Shown here: positions 7,471-15,496 of the stretch, in pieces | Layout of the letters: each line of letters opens with the position of its first letter | How positions within the stretch are numbered: position 1 is the stretch's first letter | Assembly: GCF_004359215.1 (NCBI RefSeq) | Contig: NC_090615.1 | Span: 2,959,815-2,977,020 of the forward strand | Length of the DNA: 17,206 bases | Direction of reading: 5' to 3' | Origin: Bremia lactucae | Lineage: Eukaryota > Oomycota > Peronosporomycetes > Peronosporales > Peronosporaceae | The notes under the pieces: model-generated | The model's input: only the letters and a program-made list of their open reading frames with translations | Databases searched by the model: none | What the model was told of the DNA's origin: nothing | Program-made: the position numbers and the translations under genes

Positions 7471-8700
7471 ATGTCCAACAACAAAAGACTCAACTCCTCG
7501 TCGGCTCGGCGTCGGCACGGTCGTACCCACCTTAAACGCGGTCGCTGACCCTTTCAAGATGCATGAAGATAGTGCGAGTCGTTTTACCGATGTGAGCACT
7601 GATCGGATGGACCGACGTGGGAGGGTGGCGCAGCAACAATGCCAGTTTATGGCAAACCAGCTCAAGATGCAAGTTCAGCTGGGTCGCCAAGCTAAAAATG
7701 CGCCTGCTCAACCTTCGAGCACTCGTTCAACGGATCAAGCGCATTCACTATTTAATCAGAGCGCGTGACCATCGGATGAGGATGGGCTCACTCGATGAGC
7801 CGATGAGACATGAGTACAGGCCGACGCCCAACCAGGTACCACAACAAGCGCATGCAAAGCCAATCAGCAGCATCACCAAGATCGCGGACCTGCAGCCGAG
7901 TCCGCCGCAATATTTCATACCACCGGGTGGCGACGGATTAAAAATCCCAAAGTCTCGGGATTTGGACTGGCCCGGTTTCGCCAAGTTATCTGGTAAGGAG
8001 GCATATCCTGGTATTGGCGCCTACTTCAAGGCGTGGGGAATGCGTTTTCTACAGCGACTTGGCGCAGCTTCATTGATGAGCGGAGGGGATTGGTCTGAAG
8101 AGCTTAAGATCTTCGCGCTAATGGGTAAGCTCGAAGGCGCAGCACTCAGCTACTATGGGAAGATGCTACCGGTATGGTCTGGGGTGTCAAATACGCTTGA
8201 AAACATTATGAACAGCATGCTGATACTGTACGTAACTCAACTACCTTCTACCAAGGGAGTTGAGCTCATGACAAGAGAGAAGACTGCATCAAGACATGGA
8301 CCGAGCACTACCAGTACCTGGTGTATGTGGCGGAGCGTTCAGGTAATTCAATGCAAAGTGTGCTGGAATGCTTATGCAAGTCTGCGCCAGCGCACGTCAA
8401 AATAGCAATGTTGACTCGACTGATTCGTAGCGAATTGATTTCCTTGTACAAGCTGTCGATTTTGTTGCTTTTGCAATCGATTTTGAAATAATTGCAAGCA
8501 AGCCAAAATGTGACTTCGAAAGTGGTCGGAATGGACGACCAAGGAGCGAGCAAGTAAGTCGATACTCTGGTGGCAGCCAAAGGGGAGCAGACATATCGCA
8601 CGAGTCAAAGGGATTGAGCTGCGCACATGTTATGAATATGACGAGACTGGTCACACTAAATGTAACTGCTCTAAACAAAGATATGGAGAAGACGCGACCA
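7471..8700 (+). pseudogene. gag: gag of copia 1 with damaged zinc knuckle
   Basis: It starts at ATG 7471 (MSNNKRLNSSSARR), a few bases after the LTR. After a slip near 7500 the frame DPFKMHEDSASRFTDVST leads to 7768, and from about 7890 another frame carries the capsid (DLDWPGFAKLSGKEAYPGI, FLQRLGAASLMSGGDW, GKLEGAALSYYGKMLPVWSG). After 8280 it moves through frames reading WTEHYQYLVYVAERSG, CLCKSAPAHVK and FLVQAVDFVAFAIDFE. The nucleocapsid motif at 8628-8669 reads CYEYDETGHTKCNC. The second Cys of C-x2-C-x4-H-x4-C is Tyr (TAT where TGT is expected), so it could not bind zinc normally. Confidence 0.88.
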
Positions 8701-9035
8701 CGAGCCGAGTCGCGTTAGCCATTAAGATTGGAACAGACGCTGAGTCTGACTCGTGGATCTTGACAGCGGATCAAGCATGCACCTTGTATAGGCTTAAGGA
8801 CGTGGTCGGTTGTGATCAATCGTGCCGCGTGGTAAACAACACGATGGTAAGGTAACCAAGATGGGATCAGTTGAGCTAAGAAAAGTTGCTGATAACAAGA
8901 GGTCATAGTTGAATAGTTGACTTAGCCGAGGTCTATTATGCTGAGCATCTTGCTGACTATATCATCCGCTATGGTATTCCCGAAGAGAGCGATGTGTTCC
9001 TCGAGTAAGACCGAAGCTATGTGGTACGTCAAGCG
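8701..9035 (+). pseudogene. aspartic protease of copia 1, frameshifted at the catalytic Asp
   Basis: SDSWIL (about 8745-8762) is the normal lead-in to the active site. One G appears lost between 8762 and 8763. In the next frame the active-site loop SGSSMHLV follows directly, so the missing base belongs to the catalytic Asp codon (GAC to AC). KDVVGCDQSCRVV continues in the first frame. The C-terminal strands are in a further frame from 8916 (VDLAEVYYAEHLADYIIRYG), ending at TAA 9006-9008. Without this Asp the protease would be dead regardless of the later breaks. Confidence 0.83.
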
Positions 9036-9179
9036 GACAAGATGAAGATTTTGAGGTGATTTTGCCGCAACAACGTCCTAGCGATAGACGTTATGGGCGA
9101 GCAAACGAAGGACGCGCGAGCTAGAGTGATTTACTCAGCCATACAACAAGATTACGATGGGATCAACGATTCTTAATTC

Positions 9180-9800
9180 GACACAACACTTCTTGAGTTG
9201 CACCAAAGGCTATAGCATATTGGTCACGATACTATTGAATGTATGGCTGACTTTGCAGGTTCAGGCATCCATCTGACCAACCGAGCCAGGCCAAATTGCC
9301 TAACTTCTGCGTAAAGCAAGCGGAGCAAGAGTAAAATCAGTCAAGAAAGGACACAGGCAAAAACGCATCAATTAACTTACTTGGTGGCGTAATCGATATT
9401 GACATCAAAGGACCAATGACCCCACAAAACCGGCGTGGTAATGTAATTGTTATTCGTAGCCAAGAACAAGGTCGAGGTGATCAAGAATTTTGAGCACTTC
9501 CTAGAAAAAGATAGCATTTCGACTTCATGTGCTGTGCATAGATGGGGAGGGCAAGGAGTAAGTCAACATCGACCCTTTCTATAAGCCTGTTAAAATAAGA
9601 CGTCAAGTAAGCGAAGTCGAGAATCAGGCGTCAAAAGGAGAGCTCAAAGAATGCACAGGACTGTACTAAACATGGCAAGGTGCATGCTGTTTGCGAGTGG
9701 TCTTTCCCGATTTTTTTGGGATGACACTGTCGAGCACGCGACTCATGTTCTAAATCGTAACCCATGCAGGGCAAACTCCAACCGTTAATCGCCGCTGGAG
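9180..9800 (+). pseudogene. GAG-pre-integrase and integrase core of copia 1
   Basis: LLELHQRL (about 9190) and HDTIECMADFAGSGIHLTNRARPNC (about 9226-9300) form the zinc-binding pre-integrase module. The core begins LGGVIDIDIKGPMTPQNRRGN (9380-9442), with the first catalytic Asp at 9401-9403. The second Asp is in HVLCIDGEG (9541-9543). The helix with the catalytic Glu survives as RMHRTVLNMARCMLFASGL (from 9648), but in that frame the Glu position is CAA (Gln, 9645-9647), next to a frameshift. FFWDDTVEHATHVLNRNP follows, then stops at 9786 and nearby. The substitution assignment depends on where the frameshift is placed. Confidence 0.87.
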
Positions 9801-10481
9801 ATTTAACGGGCACAATTCCCAACATGGTGGACATTGTCACATTCGACAGCTCATGTTTGACTTACCGAAAGCCAGGAAAAAAAACATGGAGTTTAAGTTC
9901 CCGGTTGGAATAATTATCAGCAAAAACAACGAGTTGAAAAGATTCAAAGTTTGCTTACCGAAGGAGAAAATTGTCATCAGATGCATCACGTTCGCAATGT
10001 TGAGACGCTTAACAGTGAGCAGAGCGCACAATTGTGGGCGCGGCTGGAACGTAAAGGTTTTATGCTTCGGCGTGCTGTAATGACTCGTGACGAAGCCGCG
10101 AAGCGGAAGGAGTCAATCGCAGTTCTGCCGTCTCAAGTGACTAAACCGTATTACACGACGTCAAAAAGCAAGAAGAGTTTGACAAAGACAAGGAAAGCAT
10201 ATATAAACGGCAATAAAGAAATCGGCGGTGAAAAACAACCCAGTCCAGTGCGAAATACATCAAACATTGATGAGTCGTTGCCTGCAGAAGAGCCGACGCA
10301 AGTGCGTATAAAAACTCGCAATATGGGTAGCATGCACGTATCGGTTCACCGTGTAATCACGACTACACTTCAAGATCCCACAAATCAGCGCGAGGCGATA
10401 GAGGACCTGCGAGCCAAATTGTGGATGGAGGCGAGGCGCAAAGAGATTGAAGCATTGAAACAAAATGATACTTGGGTGTGA
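9801..10481 (+). pseudogene. integrase C-terminus and RT approach of copia 1
   Basis: LTGTIPNMVDIVTF (9803 onward), then VGIIISKNNELKRFKV in the frame from 9853, then HVRNVETLNSEQSAQL in the frame from 9951, match the usual order after the copia integrase core. The last frame runs open for 176 codons to 10481. It covers a charged, poorly conserved linker and reaches DPTNQREAIEDLRAKLW and KEIEALKQNDTWV, the standard lead-in to copia RT. It stops at TGA 10479-10481, where RT should begin. This is the longest intact segment of the element but not an independent gene. Confidence 0.85.
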
Positions 10482-11455
10482 TTCAAAAGCCGCGTGACGC
10501 CAAGTTTCTTTACAGTAAATGGATGTATAAATAAAAGATGCACGCTAACGGTACGATCGAACGGTACAAGACGAGGCTGGTTGCGCGTCGGAATGAGCAA
10601 AATAATATAGTACTGACTGTGATGGAAATAGGTCTCGGAAATTCATCCTAGCAGTCTCACGAATCTGGCGAGTCCCTTCTCGGCACGGCGGTCTGCCGAG
10701 TGCTTACGTTAAAGCCGATAAAGAAGAAGTTCGGACATAATGCTGCACATTCCACAGGGCTAAAAATTGATGCCGCGTTGTTGGAACAGTTTGGCGTGTG
10801 GGAAAACATCATCTCGCTTTGGACTAAAGAAGGTCTCCAAAATTGTAACGGCTGTGAAATATGATGAATCACAACATTCTAAATTCTTTGGCTTTCTGCC
10901 AGTGCTATTCAAACCGCTGTCAATACGTTAAGTCTGAAAGTGATGGTAAAACCTTCATGGGTATTTACGTGGACGACGTGCTAGTTACGGGTACAAATAT
11001 GGGGAAGGTCGGAGATTTCCTTAACGATATGCAAGTTGTTGGGCTAAATAGCCTCGGTGCGGTAACCAAGTTCCTTGGTATTGTATTCAGCTAAAACGAC
11101 GAGACGGGATGGCTGCTCGACCAAGAAACTGTTATCGATGAGATTCTCGACACTTTTGGACTAGCCAATTCCGCACCGGTCAGGGTGCCGATCGGTGGAG
11201 AAGACGGAGTTGCAGAAGGTTCGCTACATTTAGCTGGTAGAAAAAGGATCACCAAGCAGACCGACAATACAGACGTTTCACTCAGTTGTTGGAAGCTTGG
11301 CTTGTTATGGATAGCTTGGTGCACACGCCTGATATAGCTTTTGCAGTGCATTGAGTGGCTCTAGGTTCGCACGCGCCGAACGAAGGCGATTGGCGTCTAG
11401 CAAAGAAAATGGTTCAGTTTCTGAAAGGTACAAAACGTCTAAGCTCAAGATGCAA
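10482..11455 (+). pseudogene. reverse transcriptase of copia 1, first catalytic Asp replaced
   Basis: IQKPRDAKFLYSKWMYK and GTIERYKTRLVAR (about 10482-10590) open the domain in one frame, with TAA at about 10529. The frame from 10642 reads FILAVSRIWRVPSRH, GGLPSAYVKADKEE. In relatives the motif is GDVPSAY, so the first catalytic Asp is Gly here (GGT, 10690-10692). This frame ends at TAA 10738-10740. The second catalytic box IYVDDVLVTGT (YVDD 10966-10977) is intact. LGAVTKFLGI, TAA (11092-11094), GWLLDQETVIDEIL, TRPDIAFAVH, TGA (11352-11354), SHAPNEGDWRLAKKMVQFLKGT close the palm and thumb. Confidence 0.9.
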
Positions 11456-11494
11456 GAAATTACGGTGGTGGAGAAAGTTGGCGGCGTGCTGGTC

Positions 11495-11700
11495 AAGGCG
11501 TAAAGCGACGCTGACTACGCTGCAGAAAAAACAACAATCGGAAGTCAGTCAGTGGTGGCATAATGATGGTGGGCAGCATGATCATCGGTTGGATGGGGAA
11601 AAAGCAAAAGTATGTCGCACTATCCACGATGGAAGCCGAGTTTGTGGCGGCTTCACATACGGCGACTGAGATTATGGGTATCGTGGAATTGCTACTGTAA
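11495..11700 (+). pseudogene. truncated RNase H of copia 1
   Basis: SDADYAAEK (11504-11530) holds the catalytic Asp. After a slip, an uninterrupted frame 11554-11700 gives GGIMMVGSMIIGW, KYVALSTMEAEFVAAS (catalytic Glu) and GIVELLL, then TAA. The polypurine tract follows within about 20 bp. The last part of copia RNase H (the VDNQAAI, KHIDVR, ADLLTKAL blocks, roughly 80-100 residues in relatives) is absent, so this end carries a deletion. Confidence 0.88.
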
Positions 11701-11708
11701 GCGCGTCC

Positions 11709-11723
11709 AGGCGGGAAGGAGTG
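11709..11723 (+). promoter_or_regulatory. polypurine tract of copia 1
   Basis: AGGCGGGAAGGAGTG lies directly before the 3' LTR start TGAA at 11724. Its position and purine content fit the plus-strand primer site. The single C interrupts the run. Confidence 0.65.
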
Positions 11724-11936
11724 TGAATTTAGCGACTACTTATGTGAAAGGGCGCGAGTGATGGTGATTACACGTGACTGTTGGCAGGTTATAGATATGA
11801 AGTGAAACTTACGCAGAACAATGAAAGGTAGCAGACACCAAAGTAGCTAGATAACACAACGGCAAAGACATTTGGCTCTCAACTTTCCATCCACTTCAAA
11901 AGCTAAACTTCAACAGCCACATACCACACTGATACA
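11724..11936 (+). repeat. 3' LTR of copia 1
   Basis: Direct copy of 7275-7464, about four-fifths identical by eye. Blocks TGAAAGGGCGCG, CAGGTTATAG, TGAAGTGAAAC, TACGCAGAA, CAGACACCAAA, GTAGCTAGATAA and CTCAACTTTC are shared. It is about 23 bp longer, mainly through an extra AAGCTAAACTTCAACAG segment near the end. It ends GATACA before a run of T. Confidence 0.82.
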
Positions 11937-12147
11937 TTTTTTTTAGTAATGTGGATGTTAACCATATAAGTTGTGTGGTAGCATTTAGGATAAACTCCGC
12001 TCAGCATTTATCGGCAATGTCTTATCAGATAAGGGAAGAAACACGTATTGGCCACCAGATAAAACCTTATGATAATGTGAATATATCCGATATAGTCGAT
12101 ATTAGGCGTGATAAGGAAATCGACCTTAATAAGGTTTCAATCTCCCT
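11937..12147. other. unassigned AT-rich spacer
   Basis: The region begins with eight T residues. A 69-codon open frame (11951-12160, +) shows no motif I recognise. Its right end runs into the gag of gypsy 2, so it could be decayed 5' sequence of that element. I see no promoter or RNA gene. Confidence 0.35.
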
Positions 12148-12149
12148 CA

Positions 12150-12880
12150 AATATATATGATGGCAAGAAATGGGAAATTTACTTTTCTGGGATAGTAAGA
12201 TGATAATGGCAATATGGTCGGCTATGCTCCGATCGCAACAGCGAGCTAGCTATACCATCTCTAAATTCGGTGGCAGAGCCAGAGCTCGGACTATCACGTG
12301 CAGCACGTATGTAGACGTCTCTTTTCCAACGTGAGACACGCTATAAATAGCCTCGCTCGAATGCTCCGCCTATCCAGACACCGCGTCTACGCGTCATGAT
12401 AGTAAATAAAAAGCAGACTACTGCAAGAGTTGCAAACTTTACCGATCGCAACAGCGCGCTAGCTATACCATCTCTAAATTCGGTGGCAGAGCCAGAGCTC
12501 GGACTATCACGTGCAGCACGTATGTAGACGTCTCAGAGTTGCAAACTTTAATTGGTGCTTTGAAGCTTACCCATTCCAGAGGCGGTGACGTCAATCATCT
12601 TCATAGAAGGTCTTAGTACGGGCGTGTCCAGAACGGAATTCTTACGAGTCCATCCCGCTACTTTCAAAGCGGGCGTCGATATTGCGTTGCGTTTGGTAAC
12701 CATGTATATGATGCTAGCTCATTGAGCACATTTAATTCGTCTAACATATACTTAAACGATGGTACCTCACACAGCAGCGAAACATCCGCGGCTGTTTTAG
12801 TGCGGTAGCATAAGACATTTGCGTTCGGCGAGTCCGTTGCACAAACTGCACAAACTGCGCAAAGCTCGAAAGAGCAATAA
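12150..12880 (+). pseudogene. gag: gag of gypsy 2, interrupted by a 93-bp duplication
   Basis: The frame from 12182 reads LFWDSKMIMAIWSAML, QQRASYTISKFGGRARA and CSTYVDVSFPT, then TGA (12332-12334, relatives Trp) and TAA (12344-12346). LLQELQT resumes near 12418. After the duplicated block, IPEAVTSIIFIEGL and TGVSRTEFLRVHPATFKAG (12573-12686) give the capsid end in one frame, stopped at 12723-12725. Still in frame, a zinc-knuckle relic reads CGSIRHLRSAS (12801-12833). Its last Cys is Ser and its first is lost. The capsid blocks are characteristic of oomycete gypsy Gag; the knuckle call is weaker. Confidence 0.8.
12229..12550 (+). repeat. duplicated 93-bp gag segment, second copy framed by a 16-bp direct repeat
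   Basis: 12229-12321 and 12442-12534 are identical except one base (CAGCGAGC against CAGCGCGC). The second copy is flanked by AGAGTTGCAAACTTTA at 12426-12441 and 12535-12550, a perfect 16-bp direct repeat. Removing one flank and the second copy restores a continuous gag reading through LLQELQTLIG. The first copy is in its natural place in gag, so the second is the inserted one. Confidence 0.9.
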
Positions 12881-13044
12881 CTCATATCATAACATAAGTT
12901 CAGTTCGGTGCGGAAAACGCCGATACCCAGTACGAGCGGGGTGTTCTACTGGGATAAATATGAGACTGCCTAACCTCTAGAAGGTTGAGATAAACATGGC
13001 CTAGCTCGAAGAGCTCCGAGCCTAATGATAAGGAACTTAAAAAT

Positions 13045-13096
13045 CCTGGCTCGTTAGTCGCAGATGCGCAAGCCCGGCTTGTTAGTCGCAGAGGCG
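13045..13096 (+). repeat. two-copy 28-bp-period direct repeat
   Basis: CCTGGCTCGTTAGTCGCAGATGCG (13045-13068) and CCCGGCTTGTTAGTCGCAGAGGCG (13073-13096) differ at three positions. They lie between the gag and protease remnants of gypsy 2, where no frame is recognisable. Whether the repeat was coding cannot be told. Confidence 0.7.
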
Positions 13097-13109
13097 ACTG
13101 GGTAAAGCT

Positions 13110-13790
13110 TTGATAAGCCATGTACAATTTAGCTTATCAGAAGCATCTTGCAATCATGCTCGATGTTCCCTTGAAGGGGGTCAGCGATATGCTGATGCGC
13201 TTAAAGCGCACACAAGTGAATCGATCATGGTTTCCTTAGCGACTGAAACTCGTGGCAACGTGCCTAAAGTTCGGTTGAACTTGGGTATAAAACGTTTGGA
13301 TTTTGACAGTATGGAACGCTGTCTTGTCCTCGATTTGTATTCGAGAATGATCTCATCCTTGATGTGGCCTTGCTTGAACGATATGAGCCATTAATTGATG
13401 GAGGTTTAAGACCTTAGGCACAATACGCGATATTCCTACCAGAGCTTTAGCGAGTCATGAACACCTTTGGTAGGCAATACAGCGCAACGGGGGCGAGCCA
13501 CTGAATGAGGTGTCAGTGTGCTGGACATTGGGATGTCTGAAAAAACTAACTTCGATTCCAGAAAAAACCCTCTCGAGTCTAGCTCGTTGACTGGTAGTGC
13601 GACGGCACGTATTCCGTTGAGTGGTCTTCGTTCTAATAATAAATCTCTGACTCCTGATCCTAGGGCCAAGTCATTAAGGGTGTTGTCCCTCTGGTGTACG
13701 TGGATGGCACGTATATATTCACATAGTGAGGCCGGCCGAGATGCCGCAACAAACTTGGCTACAATCATACTGATTGACACAACAATCAAT
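13110..13790 (+). pseudogene. aspartic protease and downstream linker of gypsy 2
   Basis: The frame to 13394 reads LSEASCNHARCSLEGGQRY, ESIMVSLATETRGNVPKVRL and FDSMERCLVLDLYSR. The active site in relatives is DSGAS; here it is LSEAS (about 13137-13151), so both the catalytic Asp and the Gly are gone. After a slip near 13350, DLILDVALLERYEP (relatives LGMAWLERHEP) is legible in the neighbouring frame among stops. From 13518 a long open frame gives VLDIGMSEKTNFDSR, then PLTPDPRAK-like wording and HSEAGRDAA, the linker after the protease in this family. Homology is lost near 13785. The first two parts are clear; the linker is recognised from memory. Confidence 0.78.
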
Positions 13791-13814
13791 TTATATTTTT
13801 ATTTTGCGACATAA

Positions 13815-14044
13815 TGTCACAGCAAGCTCAACATGACACTGACTTACAATTCGTTTTGTCAGCCGCGAAAGCGGCGTCGTCCAGCTTTCAATCTTAGTAT
13901 CATCTGTGAGTTGTGGACACCGCCTATCTGCAACTTTGATAAATCGGTCTCCTTTAAGTAACTTAAGAAGTTCATTGTCGGGTTATGCGTCTGTCGAGTT
14001 GGTCTATGCACCGCAAAGCACATGTCTTGACTTGCAAAAGACAC
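13815..14044 (-). pseudogene. RT end and RNase H start of copia 2
   Basis: The minus frame from 14044 reads DMCFAVHRPTRQTHNPTMN, the conserved block closing copia RT, then YLKETDLSKLQ. A following frame gives AAFAADKTNCKSVS (motif at 13834-13878). It matches the RNase H DADFAADK-x-RKSVSGG box, with the second Asp replaced by Ala. The expected STMEAEFVAAS block never follows; similarity ends around 13815. Confidence 0.82.
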
Positions 14045-14229
14045 AATTTAAAGCAAACAGTCAATTAGAGACTGAAACATCCACACGCTCGCATTGCCAT
14101 TTGCAGCCATCACAGGAAAAAAAAGATAGTCTGATCTTCGTCAAAATTTTCGTTACGGTCTTCAAAAATTGGAGCTTGCATGTCTCCGATTCATATTTAG
14201 CAGTAGGTCGATTGACACTTTTCTTATTG

Positions 14230-14941
14230 ATCAATACATAGCCGACCTTCTAATCCGGCGAAATGCGAAATGCGAAGACGACAACTTACTACAAACGCGG
14301 AAACCTTAAAACTTATTTACAATTATCACATCTTTGGCCATCTCGCCAAAGGATGTCTACTGCAAATTTGATGTACCTGTGACCTGCAAATCATCCACGT
14401 ATTTCTAATTACCGTGACCGCGTCTTTGCATATTTTAATGCGCAGGAACATGCCGGTCGTTCACTGCACAAAACCCACCATGCACAAATTTTAATGCAGT
14501 ATCTCGATCCAAAGTCTGCCAGCCTGCTTATACTTTACAATATTTTTCGACAGTAATGCGAGCTAACTCGAGCTTTACACACGGTTCTTTCAGCTTGATC
14601 TTGTCAGACCTCATTAGGAATCTTCGTAACAATGTCAAAATACTCTTCTTTGCCCGCCTTCACATAAATCTTCATGGTGAGCCACATTATATCGTCGTGA
14701 CAAAACCAGTAACACTTTGGTTGTACTAAACTCCATGACTGCAGCAAACGTCAGGGTGCAAACGATGCCAAAACTATTGCTCGTTCTCGCATGCGACGAG
14801 TCAAACTTTGTATTTCTTTGAAGTACTATTTGCGTCTTTGTCTTAACACTCCGATACGTTGTGCAGAACATGCGATGAATTGGGTGGTATTACCATCTCC
14901 CACACACCATTTGCTTCCAAAGCCTCAGCCTCTTGAGACAT
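14230..14941 (-). pseudogene. reverse transcriptase of copia 2
   Basis: MSQEAEALEANGVWEMV starts at 14941. TLTFAAVMEFSTTKVLLVLSRRY lies in the frame from 14871 and runs to HHED (catalytic Asp kept). About ten bases after that Asp are missing before YVKAGKEE (14643-14666), removing the PSA of the usual DVPSAY motif. KQAGRLW (14509-14529) and an intact YVDD (14390-14401) followed by LQVTGTS are present in other frames. IIVNKF, stop, GFRV then matches LGxVNKFLGFRV. Every block is shifted against the next. Confidence 0.88.
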
Positions 14942-15169
14942 TGCTGTCACCAAGTTGTCCTACATTAGGCTTCTCATCGCATCATCACGCTTCGATCAGG
15001 TTTACAAGCCAGATTGACGACACCTTGACGTTATTCAGACGAAAATGCATCGGTCCTGTTTTTGGACATCGACGGGGTCAAATGTCGGCCACGCATCCAT
15101 CCAGACGACTGTTCGATTTTTATGTTTGGTGGCGTATAGTTGACCTATCACGACTCCCTTTAAGAATCT

Positions 15170-15496
15170 TACAAGTTCACCTTTTGAATGTTGTCCAAAA
15201 AGTTAAGTTTCTTGATATGCTGGGTGACCACCACGAAATCGATTTGAAAATTAATCTGTATGTCTTTGGCTCGTCACAACGAGCCAAAGAAATACCGTTT
15301 AATTTTCAAATCCTGACGAAAATAGCCACCGTTCCACGTTCAGCCAGCGACTTTTTGGCAGCCTTGTGTACTACCCAGAAAACCGTGACATCGCATTAGT
15401 CACGTGTACTTTTTGTTTTTGAGCTAATCAATTCAGGACACATGCCCCATGTTTGCCTTAGTACATTTCCGGTTGAGTATGTTCACCGCAACACTT
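15170..15496 (-). pseudogene. integrase C-terminal part of copia 2 (after the insert)
   Basis: The minus frame from 15495 reads VAVNILNRKCTKAN, the xYxLNRxPTKAN block of copia integrase. Then KSLAERGTVAIFVRI (about 15375-15325) and VVTQHIKKLNFLDN (about 15232-15190) give the standard post-integrase order. A near-perfect hairpin sits between the last two blocks. Stops and slips occur throughout. The plus-strand open frame covering 14791-15399 is the shadow of this region and of the RT. Confidence 0.8.
15241..15312. repeat. 34-bp-stem hairpin inside copia 2
   Basis: The left arm 15241-15274 (GATTTGAAAATTAA...TTTGGCTCGT) and right arm 15279-15312 are reverse complements at 31 of 34 positions, around a 4-nt loop CACA. 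In the copia 2 minus strand it lies between the FVRI and VVVTQH blocks, where relatives show no palindrome. Confidence 0.93.

Larger units (their letters stand above)
7275..11936 (+). mobile_element. Ty1/copia LTR retrotransposon 1, full length, inactivated
   Basis: Two direct LTRs (7275-7464 and 11724-11936) bracket gag, protease, integrase, RT and RNase H in that order. Integrase before RT is diagnostic of Ty1/copia (Pseudoviridae). The element is about 4.66 kb, close to the normal size of the group. The two LTRs are about four-fifths identical by eye with several indels, so insertion is old. No clear 5-bp target duplication is visible. Multiple stops, frameshifts and catalytic substitutions make it non-autonomous. 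The protein wording is that of oomycete copia elements. Confidence 0.93.
12150..13790 (+). mobile_element. Ty3/gypsy retrotransposon 2 fragment (gag and protease only)
   Basis: Gag remnants (12150-12880) are followed by an aspartic protease and linker (13110-13790) in the right order and on one strand. RT, RNase H, integrase and both LTRs are missing. At about 13790-13815 the sequence changes to a copia element on the other strand. The protease wording (ERCLVLDLYSR, then VLDIGMSE) differs from gypsy 1, so this is a separate family of oomycete gypsy element. Confidence 0.8.

Noticed and set aside
11951..12160. 69-codon plus-strand frame as a small gene
   Set aside because: AT-rich, no motif, and adjacent to gag of gypsy 2; it could be decayed element sequence or chance.
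12341..12348. TATAAATA as a promoter or LTR TATA box, with AATAAA-like sequence at about 12404
   Set aside because: It lies inside gag of gypsy 2, where the same bases are degraded codons after VDVSFPT; no LTR boundaries are present.
12664..12885. Minus-strand 73-codon frame with several Cys
   Set aside because: Shadow of the gypsy 2 gag on the plus strand; the Cys residues do not form a spaced motif.
13436..13789. Minus-strand frame containing AKFVAAS, resembling copia RNase H, and LESKLVFSDI
   Set aside because: The plus strand here reads as the gypsy 2 protease linker (VLDIGMSE onward). Copia 2 homology already ends near 13815, so the resemblance is taken as chance.
14791..15399. 202-codon plus-strand open frame
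   Set aside because: The minus strand of the same stretch encodes recognisable copia 2 RT and integrase blocks; the plus frame has no motif and is a shadow.
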